Source: an uncultured Pseudorhodobacter sp. (GTDB taxonomy: Bacteria; Pseudomonadota; Alphaproteobacteria; Rhodobacterales; Rhodobacteraceae). Taken from it: 9,513 nucleotides of DNA. The position numbers and the translations under genes are program-made. Each line of letters begins with the position of its first letter. The first letter of the stretch is position 1. Location: positions 1 through 9,513 of the forward strand of contig CAMFIX010000079.1 of NCBI GenBank assembly GCA_945952425.1, read 5' to 3'. This document shows, piece after piece, positions 1 to 6,600 of the stretch. Under the pieces are notes generated by a model. The model saw nothing but the letters and a program-made list of their open reading frames with translations, was not told the origin of the DNA and searched no databases.

Positions 1-322
1 GCACGAAAGGCGCCCGGAAAGCCGGGTCATCGTGCTGACCGGCTATGGCGCGATCGCGACGGCGGTGGCGGCGGTCAAGATCGGGGCGATCGACTATCTT
101 TCCAAACCCGCCGATGCCAATGACATCACCAAGGCGCTTTTGGAGGGCGATGCCGAAATGCCTGCCCCGCCCGAACACCTGATGTCGGCCGACCGCGTGC
201 GGTGGGAACATATCCAGCGTGTCTATGAAATGTGCGACCGCAACGTCTCGGAAACCGCGCGGCGGCTTTCGATGCACCGCCGCACGCTGCAGCGGATATT
301 GGCCAAGCGCAGCCCGAAATGA
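1..322 (+). CDS. regA: RegA/PrrA-type redox response regulator, C-terminal part (5' truncated)
   Basis: This is the 3' 106 codons of a response regulator, entering the window in the frame that starts at base 2. It is DNA-binding, cytoplasmic and normally partnered by the redox sensor kinase RegB/PrrB. Visible parts are the end of the receiver domain (VIVLTGYGAIATAV, then the conserved lysine in YLSKPAD), a proline-rich hinge (EMPAPPEH), and a Fis-type helix-turn-helix near the C-terminus (NVSETARRLSMHRRTLQRIL). The phospho-accepting aspartate lies upstream of the window. RegA proteins are about 184 residues, so about 58% is present. In this family the system controls photosynthesis, respiration and carbon/nitrogen fixation genes in response to redox state. 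The hinge is unusual: the family is known for four consecutive prolines, and here an alanine interrupts them. The following hvrA-like gene supports the identity. Internal GTG/ATG codons near base 32 are not real starts. Confidence 0.95.
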   Translation, partial: HERRPESRVIVLTGYGAIATAVAAVKIGAIDYLSKPADANDITKALLEGDAEMPAPPEHLMSADRVRWEHIQRVYEMCDRNVSETARRLSMHRRTLQRILAKRSPK

Positions 323-351
323 CGGTTTCGGGCGCCGAAATGCGCTTTCGG
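312..351 (+). terminator. Tandem hairpins at the regA 3' end
   Basis: Two adjacent perfect stems are visible. The first is 8 bp (312-319 pairing with 326-333, GCCCGAAA/TTTCGGGC), with the regA stop codon in its 6-nt loop. The second is 6 bp (335-340 with 346-351, CCGAAA/TTTCGG), with a 5-nt loop. The inner arms can also pair with each other (326-331 with 335-340), giving a mutually exclusive fold. Neither is followed by a T run, so this is not a classical intrinsic terminator. It may be a Rho-dependent or mRNA-stabilising 3' end, or a readthrough attenuator ahead of hvrA. A further GC palindrome follows at 362-373. The pairing is seen directly; the role is inferred. Confidence 0.45.
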
Positions 352-434
352 TAATAGTTTCGGGCCGCGGCCCTTTGAATTCGCCCCGGGTCTTGCAGAT
401 CGGCCCGCGGGGGAAATGGCATTCGAACGAAATT

Positions 435-466
435 TTGACTTGCCAGCGAAAGTCAACTTTCTTAAT
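435..466 (+). promoter_or_regulatory. Possible hvrA promoter with a 7-bp inverted repeat
   Basis: The AT-richer stretch before hvrA holds a TTGACT sequence (435-440) resembling a -35 box. It lies inside a perfect inverted repeat, TTGACTT (435-441) and AAGTCAA (450-456) with an 8-nt spacer. An alternative -35, TTGCCA (440-445), overlaps it. The -10 is unclear: CTTAAT at 461-466 is the best match, but its spacing is 20 or 15 nt from the two -35 candidates. The repeat could be an operator that blocks or helps polymerase. Promoter identity is uncertain; the dyad itself is exact. Confidence 0.35.
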
Positions 467-500
467 CAATAGGTCGGCCCAAACCTGAAAGGAAGCGGTA

Positions 501-812
501 ATGGTCGATCTGAATTCCATGTCGTTGAAAGAACTGAAAGAGCTGCAATCGCAGGTTGCCAAGGCCATTGCCTCGTTCGAAGATCGCAAGAAGCTGGAAA
601 CGCTGGCCAAGCTGCGCGAATTGGCGCGGGCCGAGGGCTTTGCCCTGGAAGAGCTGACGTCGCTGACCGCCACGCGCAAAAGGGCGCCCTCGGCGGTGAC
701 CTATGCCAATCCGGCCAATCCCGCCGACACCTGGTCGGGCCGCGGCCGCAAACCGCGCTGGTTCATCGAGGCGATCAATGCCGGCAAATCGCGCGACGAC
801 CTGCTCGCCTGA
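501..812 (+). CDS. hvrA: HvrA-like H-NS family nucleoid/trans-acting regulator
   Basis: A 103-residue H-NS-type protein. The N-terminal part (about residues 7-47) is charged and helical (SLKELKELQSQVAKAI, then RKKLETLAKLREL) and fits the oligomerisation region. The C-terminal part (about 66-95) carries the DNA-binding motif of the family, YANPANPADTWSGRGRKPRW, with the R81-G82-R83 core that enters the minor groove of AT-rich DNA. In R. capsulatus HvrA is a light- and redox-related regulator of photosynthesis genes encoded next to regA; the same order here supports the symbol. The ATG is preceded by AAAGGAAG at 488-495, a good ribosome binding site. The stop at 810-812 directly abuts the stop of the convergent LysR gene, with no room for a terminator between them. 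Spb of R. sphaeroides is the other name for this type of protein. Confidence 0.88.
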   Translation: MVDLNSMSLKELKELQSQVAKAIASFEDRKKLETLAKLRELARAEGFALEELTSLTATRKRAPSAVTYANPANPADTWSGRGRKPRWFIEAINAGKSRDDLLA

Positions 813-1682
813 CTAGACCGCGGCTTTCAGCCACCGCATGAAAGCTTTCAGCTCCGGGCGCTTGGGTCCGGGGCGGGTCACCATGTAATAGGCCAGGCTG
901 TCGTCCTTCAGCCGCCCGACGATTTGCAGCGTGCCGTTTTCGACGTCATGTTCCACCAGCGCCTCGGCCTCGACGTAAAGTCCAAGGCCGGCGCGGGCCG
1001 CCGACAGGGCGAGGTCTTCGGTCGGCACATCGGTGATGTTCATCGCATCGGGTTTCAGCCCGAAGCCTTTCAGCCAGGTCAGGGTCTCGGCCCAATCCTC
1101 GGCGATCACCCAGGGCATCGCCGACATCTCGGCATTGGTCAAATCGCGTCGGCCCTGCAGCAATTCGGGCGCCGCGACGATGACGTAATCGGCCGCCGTC
1201 AGAAATTCGACATCCAGCCCAGGCCATTTGCCGTTGCCGAAGCGGATGCCGATGTCGATCCCCTCGCGCCGCAGATCGACGACGCGCTTTTCGGGGTTCA
1301 GCGACAATTCGATCTCGGGATGGGCTTTCCAGAAGCCCGCCATCTTGGGCATCAGCCAATTCGCCGCGAAAGCCGCGGTCAGGGTGACGCGCAAGGGCCC
1401 CGGCCCGCCGCCGCGCACCTCCTCCAGAGCCTGGGCGATGCCGCGGAACCCTTCCGCCAAGGCCGAGGCCAGCTTTGCCCCTTCCGGCGTCAAAGCCATC
1501 CCCCGACCGGCGCGATACAAAAGCTCCCGGCCGAGGTGATCCTCCAGCCCGCGCACCTGCTGGGCCACCGCGGCATGGGTCACGTTCAGCTCGCGCGCGG
1601 CCAGCGAGAAGCTTTGCAGCCGGGCCGCGGTTTCAAACGCCCGCAGCGCGGTCAGCGAGGGAAAGGCGCGCCAGTCGACCAT
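813..1682 (-). CDS. hvrB: LysR-type transcriptional regulator, HvrB-like (GcvA-like subgroup)
   Basis: A 289-residue LysR-family regulator of normal length. The N-terminal winged HTH covers residues 1-60 (PSLTALRAFETAARLQSFSL, then AARELNVTHAAVAQQVRGLE), followed by a linker helix and a periplasmic-binding-protein-like effector domain from about residue 90. The PSLxALRAFExAAR opening and the THAAVAQQ recognition helix are typical of the GcvA-like subgroup. In R. capsulatus the LysR gene beside hvrA is hvrB, an activator of ahcY (S-adenosylhomocysteine hydrolase) and of a neighbouring ORF; position and family support that name. The start at 1682 is preceded on the minus strand by AAGGA with about 8 nt spacing. 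A perfect LysR-type dyad at 1700-1714 lies only 18 nt upstream of the start codon, so autoregulation is likely. The effector is unknown from the sequence. Confidence 0.85.
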   Translation of the reverse strand: MVDWRAFPSLTALRAFETAARLQSFSLAARELNVTHAAVAQQVRGLEDHLGRELLYRAGRGMALTPEGAKLASALAEGFRGIAQALEEVRGGGPGPLRVTLTAAFAANWLMPKMAGFWKAHPEIELSLNPEKRVVDLRREGIDIGIRFGNGKWPGLDVEFLTAADYVIVAAPELLQGRRDLTNAEMSAMPWVIAEDWAETLTWLKGFGLKPDAMNITDVPTEDLALSAARAGLGLYVEAEALVEHDVENGTLQIVGRLKDDSLAYYMVTRPGPKRPELKAFMRWLKAAV

Positions 1683-1699
1683 TCATGAATCCTTCATCT

Positions 1700-1714
1700 G
1701 TTAGATAAACTAAC
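1700..1714. promoter_or_regulatory. Predicted LysR (HvrB) binding site
   Basis: GTTAG-ATAAA-CTAAC is a perfect 5-bp inverted repeat with a 5-nt spacer and contains the LysR T-N11-A pattern (T1701, A1713). TTAG/CTAA half-sites are typical of GcvA/AmpR-like regulators. It sits between hvrB and the divergent small ORF. It is close enough to the hvrB start to repress it and centred about 63 bp before the predicted start of the divergent transcript, the usual LysR activating position. Binding by HvrB is inferred. Confidence 0.65.
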
Positions 1715-1734
1715 AAGTTGAAAGAATCCCTGCC

Positions 1735-1763
1735 TTGGGAAAAGCCGGGAAACCCGCTATATC
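1735..1763 (+). promoter_or_regulatory. Predicted sigma-70 type promoter for the small ORF
   Basis: TTGGGA (1735-1740) and TATATC (1758-1763) are spaced by exactly 17 nt; each matches the consensus at four of six bases. A start near 1770 would give a leader of about 26 nt carrying the ribosome binding site at 1783-1790. An imperfect -35 fits an activator-dependent promoter, with the LysR dyad just upstream. Confidence 0.5.
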
Positions 1764-1795
1764 CCTAGCATCGGTTCAGAAGAAAGGTGACCAAA

Positions 1796-1876
1796 ATGTT
1801 AAGCCTGATTGCAGATGCCCTGATGATCGCCACCCGTATGGCCCCGGCTTCCCGGAGCGAGCGGCGTGGACGCTGA
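1796..1876 (+). CDS. Putative 26-residue small protein, divergent from hvrB
   Basis: A short ORF reads MLSLIADALMIATRMAPASR followed by SERRGR. It starts at an ATG with a strong ribosome binding site (GAAAGGTGA at 1782-1790, 5 nt spacing) and lies behind a plausible promoter and LysR site. The first 17 residues form a mostly hydrophobic, possibly amphipathic helix and the last nine are basic and polar, so membrane-surface association is possible. There is no cysteine or known motif. Its stop abuts the stop of the convergent HD-hydrolase gene. R. capsulatus has an HvrB-controlled neighbouring ORF (orf5), but equivalence cannot be shown here. It might instead be a leader peptide or chance ORF; the promoter/RBS arrangement argues for real translation. 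Confidence 0.5.
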   Translation: MLSLIADALMIATRMAPASRSERRGR

Positions 1877-2461
1877 TCACAAGCCCTTCAGCAAGGCCGC
1901 GTGCCGCAAAACATAGGCCGTCCGCACCTCCGCGGGCGGCCTAAGTCTTATTTCCAACCCCAAGAGCCCCGGCGCCGGGCGACCGAAGAAACGGTCGGCC
2001 TCGTCCTCGCGGAAACCCGCGATCTGCACCGCCTCCAGCCAGGCCGAAACCTTGTCCGCCGCCTTGATCGCCTTCTTCACCGCCACGGGCAGCACCGCGG
2101 GCAGGCCAAAGCGGATATGCACCGCCGCCGTCAGCCGGGCGTCCAGCTCGGCATAGCCCGGACCGACCGCCGCCTTGACCGGGCTGATCATGTCGCCGAT
2201 GACATATTCCGGCGCGTCATGCAGCAAAGCCGCCAGGCACCAGCGCTGTTCGTAGCCCCCCTGCAGCCGGTAGATCTCTTCGACCAGCAGCGAATGTTCG
2301 GCGACCGAGTAGGGCCAGTCGCCGCGGGTCTGGCCGTTCCACCTCGCGACGAAGGCCAGACCATGGGCGATGTCCTCGATCTCGACATCCACGGGCGTCG
2401 GGTCCAAAAGGTCCAGCCGCCGCCCCGAGAGCATCCTTTGCCAGGCACGTGGTTGTTTCAT
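1877..2461 (-). CDS. HD-domain phosphohydrolase, YfbR-like (5'-deoxynucleotidase type)
   Basis: A 194-residue HD-superfamily protein. Metal-binding residues fit the H...HD...D pattern: H56 in SVAEHSLLV, H81-D82 in LLHDAPEYVIGDMISPVK, and D136 in KAADKVSAW. E85 and D90 correspond to acidic residues of the E. coli YfbR active site (compare its HDxxE...GD...PVK stretch). YfbR removes phosphate from deoxynucleoside 5'-monophosphates, and a cytoplasmic nucleotide-pool role is the likely function here. The N-terminal DIAHGLAFVARWNGQTRG segment is typical of the HD hydrolases often seen in alphaproteobacteria and phages. The start at 2461 is chosen because GGAGG lies 5 nt upstream; the frame stays open much further upstream, but that stretch is antisense to the next gene. 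The gene converges on the small ORF with no spacer and diverges from the glycan block. Substrate is inferred, not shown. Confidence 0.85.
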   Translation of the reverse strand: MKQPRAWQRMLSGRRLDLLDPTPVDVEIEDIAHGLAFVARWNGQTRGDWPYSVAEHSLLVEEIYRLQGGYEQRWCLAALLHDAPEYVIGDMISPVKAAVGPGYAELDARLTAAVHIRFGLPAVLPVAVKKAIKAADKVSAWLEAVQIAGFREDEADRFFGRPAPGLLGLEIRLRPPAEVRTAYVLRHAALLKGL

Positions 2462-2572
2462 GCGGGCCTCCGTCGCCCCTTCCTGCCGCGAAACGGGCGC
2501 GAAGGGAATCCCCCTGACTTTACGCTCATCCCCACCTGTGCCATCACTGCCGACACCAGGCAGGAGAAGCCG
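2462..2572. promoter_or_regulatory. Divergent intergenic region between the HD hydrolase and the glycan block
   Basis: This 111-bp spacer must hold the promoters of both flanking genes. The ribosome binding sites are clear: GGAGG on the minus strand just before 2461, and AGGAGA at 2562-2567 on the plus strand. CTGACT (2514-2519) could be a plus-strand -35, but no good -10 follows. A short GGGA/TCCC dyad lies at about 2504-2512. No strong operator is seen. Confidence 0.3.
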
Positions 2573-3682
2573 ATGACCGAGACTTGGAGCCCCCTGTGCC
2601 TCGTGCCGGCCTGCGATGTGGGGCGCGCGGCATGGCCGATGCCGGTTGCCGTGCTGGGCGACGACCTGGCGGTGTCGCAGGATGGCCGGGCGGTGGCTTT
2701 GTCTCAGATCGCGGTGGCTGTCAGCCTGACGGCGGAAGGGGCAGCTTTGTTCGACCGGCTGGAGGCCGCGCAGCCCGGCGCCTTGCAGGGCATCCGTCAT
2801 GCGGGCGATCCGGTGGCGGCCCTGGTCGCGGCCCTGGCGCACTCGCAGGCCCGGGTGGCGCGGCAGCTGCGCGAACTCGCGCAGTTGCGCGAGATGGCCG
2901 AGCGCAGCCTGCAAAGCTTTCAGCGGCTGGAGGCTTTTGTCTGGCAGACCAGCAAGGGCGAGCGGACCCTGGTGCAGCACCTTGCGCAAGAGGGCAGCTT
3001 TGCCCTCACCCGCGCGGTCCAGCGCCTGCCGGGCGACAGCGCGGGCCTGACCGATGTTGCGGTCTGGATCGGCGGCGCGCGCGGCGTTCTGACTGCCCGG
3101 CTGGTCCTGGCCGAAAGCGCCGAGGTCGTGGGCCTTTGGCAGGTGACCGACCCGGGCGAGGGCTGGCTGCGGCTGGCGCTCCCCCGCGCGCTTTCGGTCG
3201 ATGCGCAGACCCCCATGCTGCACCTCGACTGGACCGGAGAGCCCCTGACCCTCGGCCTCTCCCTCCCCCATCCCGATCCGCGCTTCCAATGCGAGGGCGG
3301 CGCGATGCTGGCCCTCAAGCTGTGGAAATTCGTCCCCGGCGTGGCCGCTCCCATGGCGCCCGAGGCGCATGGCACCGAACCCGGCACGGGCCGCTGGCTG
3401 ATGCCGCTGGCCGCTGGTCCGCTGACCCTGACCGACGAGACCCTGACCCTCCGCCACCCCATCCCCGCCGGGTTGCGGCTGGCGCAGGTCATGGTCTCTG
3501 CCGAAGGCGCGGTCGAGATGGCGCTGACGCAAGGCGCGCCCCGTTGGCAGCCCATCGGCGCCGAGCCGGTCACGCTGGTGCTGCACGATGCCGCCCCGGG
3601 CGAGCTTCTCCTGATGGCCCGGGCGAAAGGCGCCGCCACGCTTTACCTCGACCCGGTCGAGGGCTTTGCGCATGCCCGCTGA
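2573..3682 (+). CDS. Unrecognised beta-rich protein coupled to a glycosyltransferase (possibly DUF6212)
   Basis: A 369-residue protein with no catalytic motif I can name. Residues 1-80 are mixed (MTETWSPLCLVPACDVGRAA...). Residues about 84-130 form a long charged helix with coiled-coil character (ARVARQLRELAQLREMAERS). From about 165 the protein is beta-rich, possibly two sandwich modules (about 165-275 and 290-369) with many Trp/Leu strands such as GLWQVTDPGEGWLRLALP. There is no signal peptide or membrane segment. The ATG is set by AGGAGA at 2562-2567. Its last 11 nt overlap the start of the GT2-GT4 gene, indicating translational coupling and probably a shared pathway. Layout and context resemble the family labelled DUF6212 beside glycosyltransferases in Rhodobacterales, but that assignment is from memory and tentative. 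The beta modules could bind carbohydrate or scaffold the enzyme; this is inference. Confidence 0.8.
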   Translation: MTETWSPLCLVPACDVGRAAWPMPVAVLGDDLAVSQDGRAVALSQIAVAVSLTAEGAALFDRLEAAQPGALQGIRHAGDPVAALVAALAHSQARVARQLRELAQLREMAERSLQSFQRLEAFVWQTSKGERTLVQHLAQEGSFALTRAVQRLPGDSAGLTDVAVWIGGARGVLTARLVLAESAEVVGLWQVTDPGEGWLRLALPRALSVDAQTPMLHLDWTGEPLTLGLSLPHPDPRFQCEGGAMLALKLWKFVPGVAAPMAPEAHGTEPGTGRWLMPLAAGPLTLTDETLTLRHPIPAGLRLAQVMVSAEGAVEMALTQGAPRWQPIGAEPVTLVLHDAAPGELLLMARAKGAATLYLDPVEGFAHAR

Positions 3683-6600
3683 GCCGCTTCTGGCCATCGT
3701 CATCCCGGTCTTCCGCCATTCGGTCCTGATGGCGGGCGCGGTGGAAAGCGCGCTGGCGCAAGAGGCGGATTTCGCCATCCGCATCGTCATCGTCAACGAC
3801 GGTTGTCCCCATCCCGAGACGCATGAAACCGGCCTCGCCTATGCCCGCGCCTATCCCGAAAGGGTGACCTATCTGCGCAAGGCGAACGGCGGGCTCTCTT
3901 CCGCCCGCAACCACGGGATTGCGCATGTGCTGGCGCATCTGCCCACCGTCCGGGCGATCTATATGCTGGATGCCGACAATGCGCTGCGGCCGCTGGCGAT
4001 GGCGCGGGCGATGGCGGCGCTGCAGGCCTCGGACGCCGGCTGGATCTATCCCGACATCGACATGCGGGGGCTGACCTCCGGCCACGACTATTCCGGCCCC
4101 TATTCCGTCCTGCTGCATCTGGCGATGAACACCTGCGAGGCGGGCAGTCTGGTCCGGCGCGAGGTCTTCGAGGCCGGGGTGATGTTCGACACCTCTTTCA
4201 AGGCCGGGTTCGAGGATTGGGATTTCTTCCTCTCCGCCGTTCAGGCCGGGTTTCGCGGGCAGAACATCGAAGGGATGGGTTTCCTCTACCGCAAGCGCCC
4301 CGAGTCGATGCTGGCCGATTCCGAGCGCGAGCGCGAGCCGATCCTCGCCAAGCTGCGCGCCAAGCACCGGGCGCTGTTCTCGCCCCGCGCCATGCTGGAG
4401 ATGGAGGCCGTCGAGGCCCCGCGCTATGCCTTCATCCTCGCCGACCTGAACGAGGTCTGGCTGGCGACCGATCCGCTTTCCCCGGCCGAGGTGCTGAGCC
4501 CCGAGGACTTCGCGCTGCGCCTCTGGCGCGCCCGTGCCGCCCCCGGCCGTCACCCTTTGCCGCCCCTGACCGTGGTGACCCGCTCGGACGCCCTGGCCGA
4601 GGCGGCGGCGGCCGGGATGCTGCACGGGCTCTTGTGGCAGCTGGAGGTGATCGCCGACCAGGCCCATGTCGCGGGGTTGGTGGGGGTGCAGGGCGGCGCC
4701 GACCGGCTGGGCCTGCGCCTTCTGCCCGAGGGCCAGCGCAGCGCCGACGAGGCCGCCGTGCTGATGCTGGCGACCGAGCTGGTGACGAGTTCTGCCGCCG
4801 ATGCGAAAGGCGCCTGGATGGGCTCGCTTCTGGGCGCCACGCCGCAGCCGCGGGTGGTGCTGGCGCAGGTGACCCTGCCGCCCGCGCTGCCGGTCGCGGC
4901 CTTGGGTCAGGGCGGCATGGCGGCGGCGCTGCTGGCGGCGATTGCGGGGCTCAGGGCCTCGCCCTGGGCCCGGGGCGCGCAGATCGCCGACTGGCGCGCG
5001 CCCGACCTGAAGCGGCGGGCGGCGTCGCATATGATCCTGCGCAACCGGCTGGGGCAACAGCCGACCTTGCCTCTGCTGCGCGGCACGGGGCGGCATGTGG
5101 GGCTGGTCCTGTCGATCCTGGAGTTCGGCGGGGTCGAGAAAGTGGCGCTGAACCTCGCCCGGGCCTTTGCGGCGCGGGGCTGGGCGGTGCATCTGGTCCT
5201 GGTCGGCGTGCGCGATGCGGCCGTCAGCGCGGAGTGGCGCGCGACCCTGGCCTCGGTCACCTTCCTGGGCGACCCGGATTACGCGCCCTGGGGCGGCGGC
5301 GACCGCGATTACTTCGGCACCGAGATCCCGCGCTGGGCGACCAGCGGCAACCACGCCCGGCTGATCGCGCTTTTGCATTGGCTGGATGTCGTGGTCGATC
5401 TGCATTCCGGCGCCGGGGTGGCGGTGATGGGTCAGCTGAAGCGGCAGGGGGTGGTGACGGTGACCTCGCTGCACCTGGCCGACCTGTCGGCGGCAGGGCG
5501 GCCCACCGGCAACCCCTTCCTCGCTTTGGCCTATGAACACGCCTTCGACCTCTTCGCCCCCTGTTCCCACGCCTTGGGCGACTGGCTGCACGCGCTGGGC
5601 ATCCCCGAGGACAAGATCGTGCCGGTGCCGAACGCGCCCGGCTTCCCGCTGGACCCGGCGCAGGCGGAAAGCCTGCAGCAGGCCCGCCGTGACCGTCCCC
5701 CGGGGCGGCTGCGGGCCTTGTTCCTGGGTCGGCTGGATGCGCAAAAGGGGTTGCAGCGGTTGGCCGAGGTGATCGCGCAAAGCCGCGATCTGCCGGTCGA
5801 CTGGCGGGTGATCGGCAAGGCGGTGCTGGCCGACGGGCCGCTGCCCGAGGCGATCTCGGCCGTCCTGGAACCCGCTTTGACCACGCCCGAAGCCCTGACC
5901 GAGGCGCTGGCCGCGGCCGATGTGCTGGTCCTGCTGTCGGAATACGAGGGCCTGCCCCTGACCGTGCTGGAGGCGATGCGCCAGGGCGTCGTGCCGGTGG
6001 CGACCGATGTCGGTGCCGTGGCCGAGGTGGTGCAGGACGGCGTCACCGGGGTTCTGCTGCCCTTTGACCAGGCCGTGCCCGCCTGCCTCGCCGCGCTGCG
6101 GGCGCTGACCCCCGACCACCTTGCCAGGCTCTCGGCCAATGCCGCCGCGGCCATGCAGGGCCGCGACTGGCTGGCCGCGACCGCGCCCCTGGCCCTGGCG
6201 CTGGACCGCATCGCCGCCACCCGCCAGCCCAGCGCCGACACCGACCTGCCGCCTCCCGCCCATGTCGCCCCGCTGGGCGCCCATGACACCGAGATGGAGC
6301 GCATCGACCTGACCCCGCCGCTTTGGGCCGCGCTGCAAAGCGACGAACCCGCCCGCCTGCACCGCTACGAACCCTTCGCGGGCTTCCTGCAATTCGGCGC
6401 CCCCGAAGGCGCGGATGTCGTGCTGGACCTGCAGCCCCGCCGGTTGCGGGGCCAGGGCCGGGCCCTGTCGCTGACGCCCGAGGGTCGACCGCAGCCCTGG
6501 TTCACCTACGAGCTGATCCTCGACGGCGCCCCCCTGCAAGACCTCATCGCCCTGGACTTCCGCCTGCGCTATGCCCTGCCCCGGCCGCGCAACCTTTACG

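Noticed and set aside
924..1688. Open frame of 254 codons on the plus strand opposite hvrB
   Set aside because: It is a codon-bias shadow of a clear LysR gene, rich in Gln, Gly, Arg and His, with no ribosome binding site.
2462..3796. Upstream extension of the HD hydrolase frame on the minus strand, to 639 codons
   Set aside because: The extension is antisense to the 2573-3682 gene and lacks domain features. The GGAGG-preceded ATG at 2461 gives a normal HD-hydrolase length.
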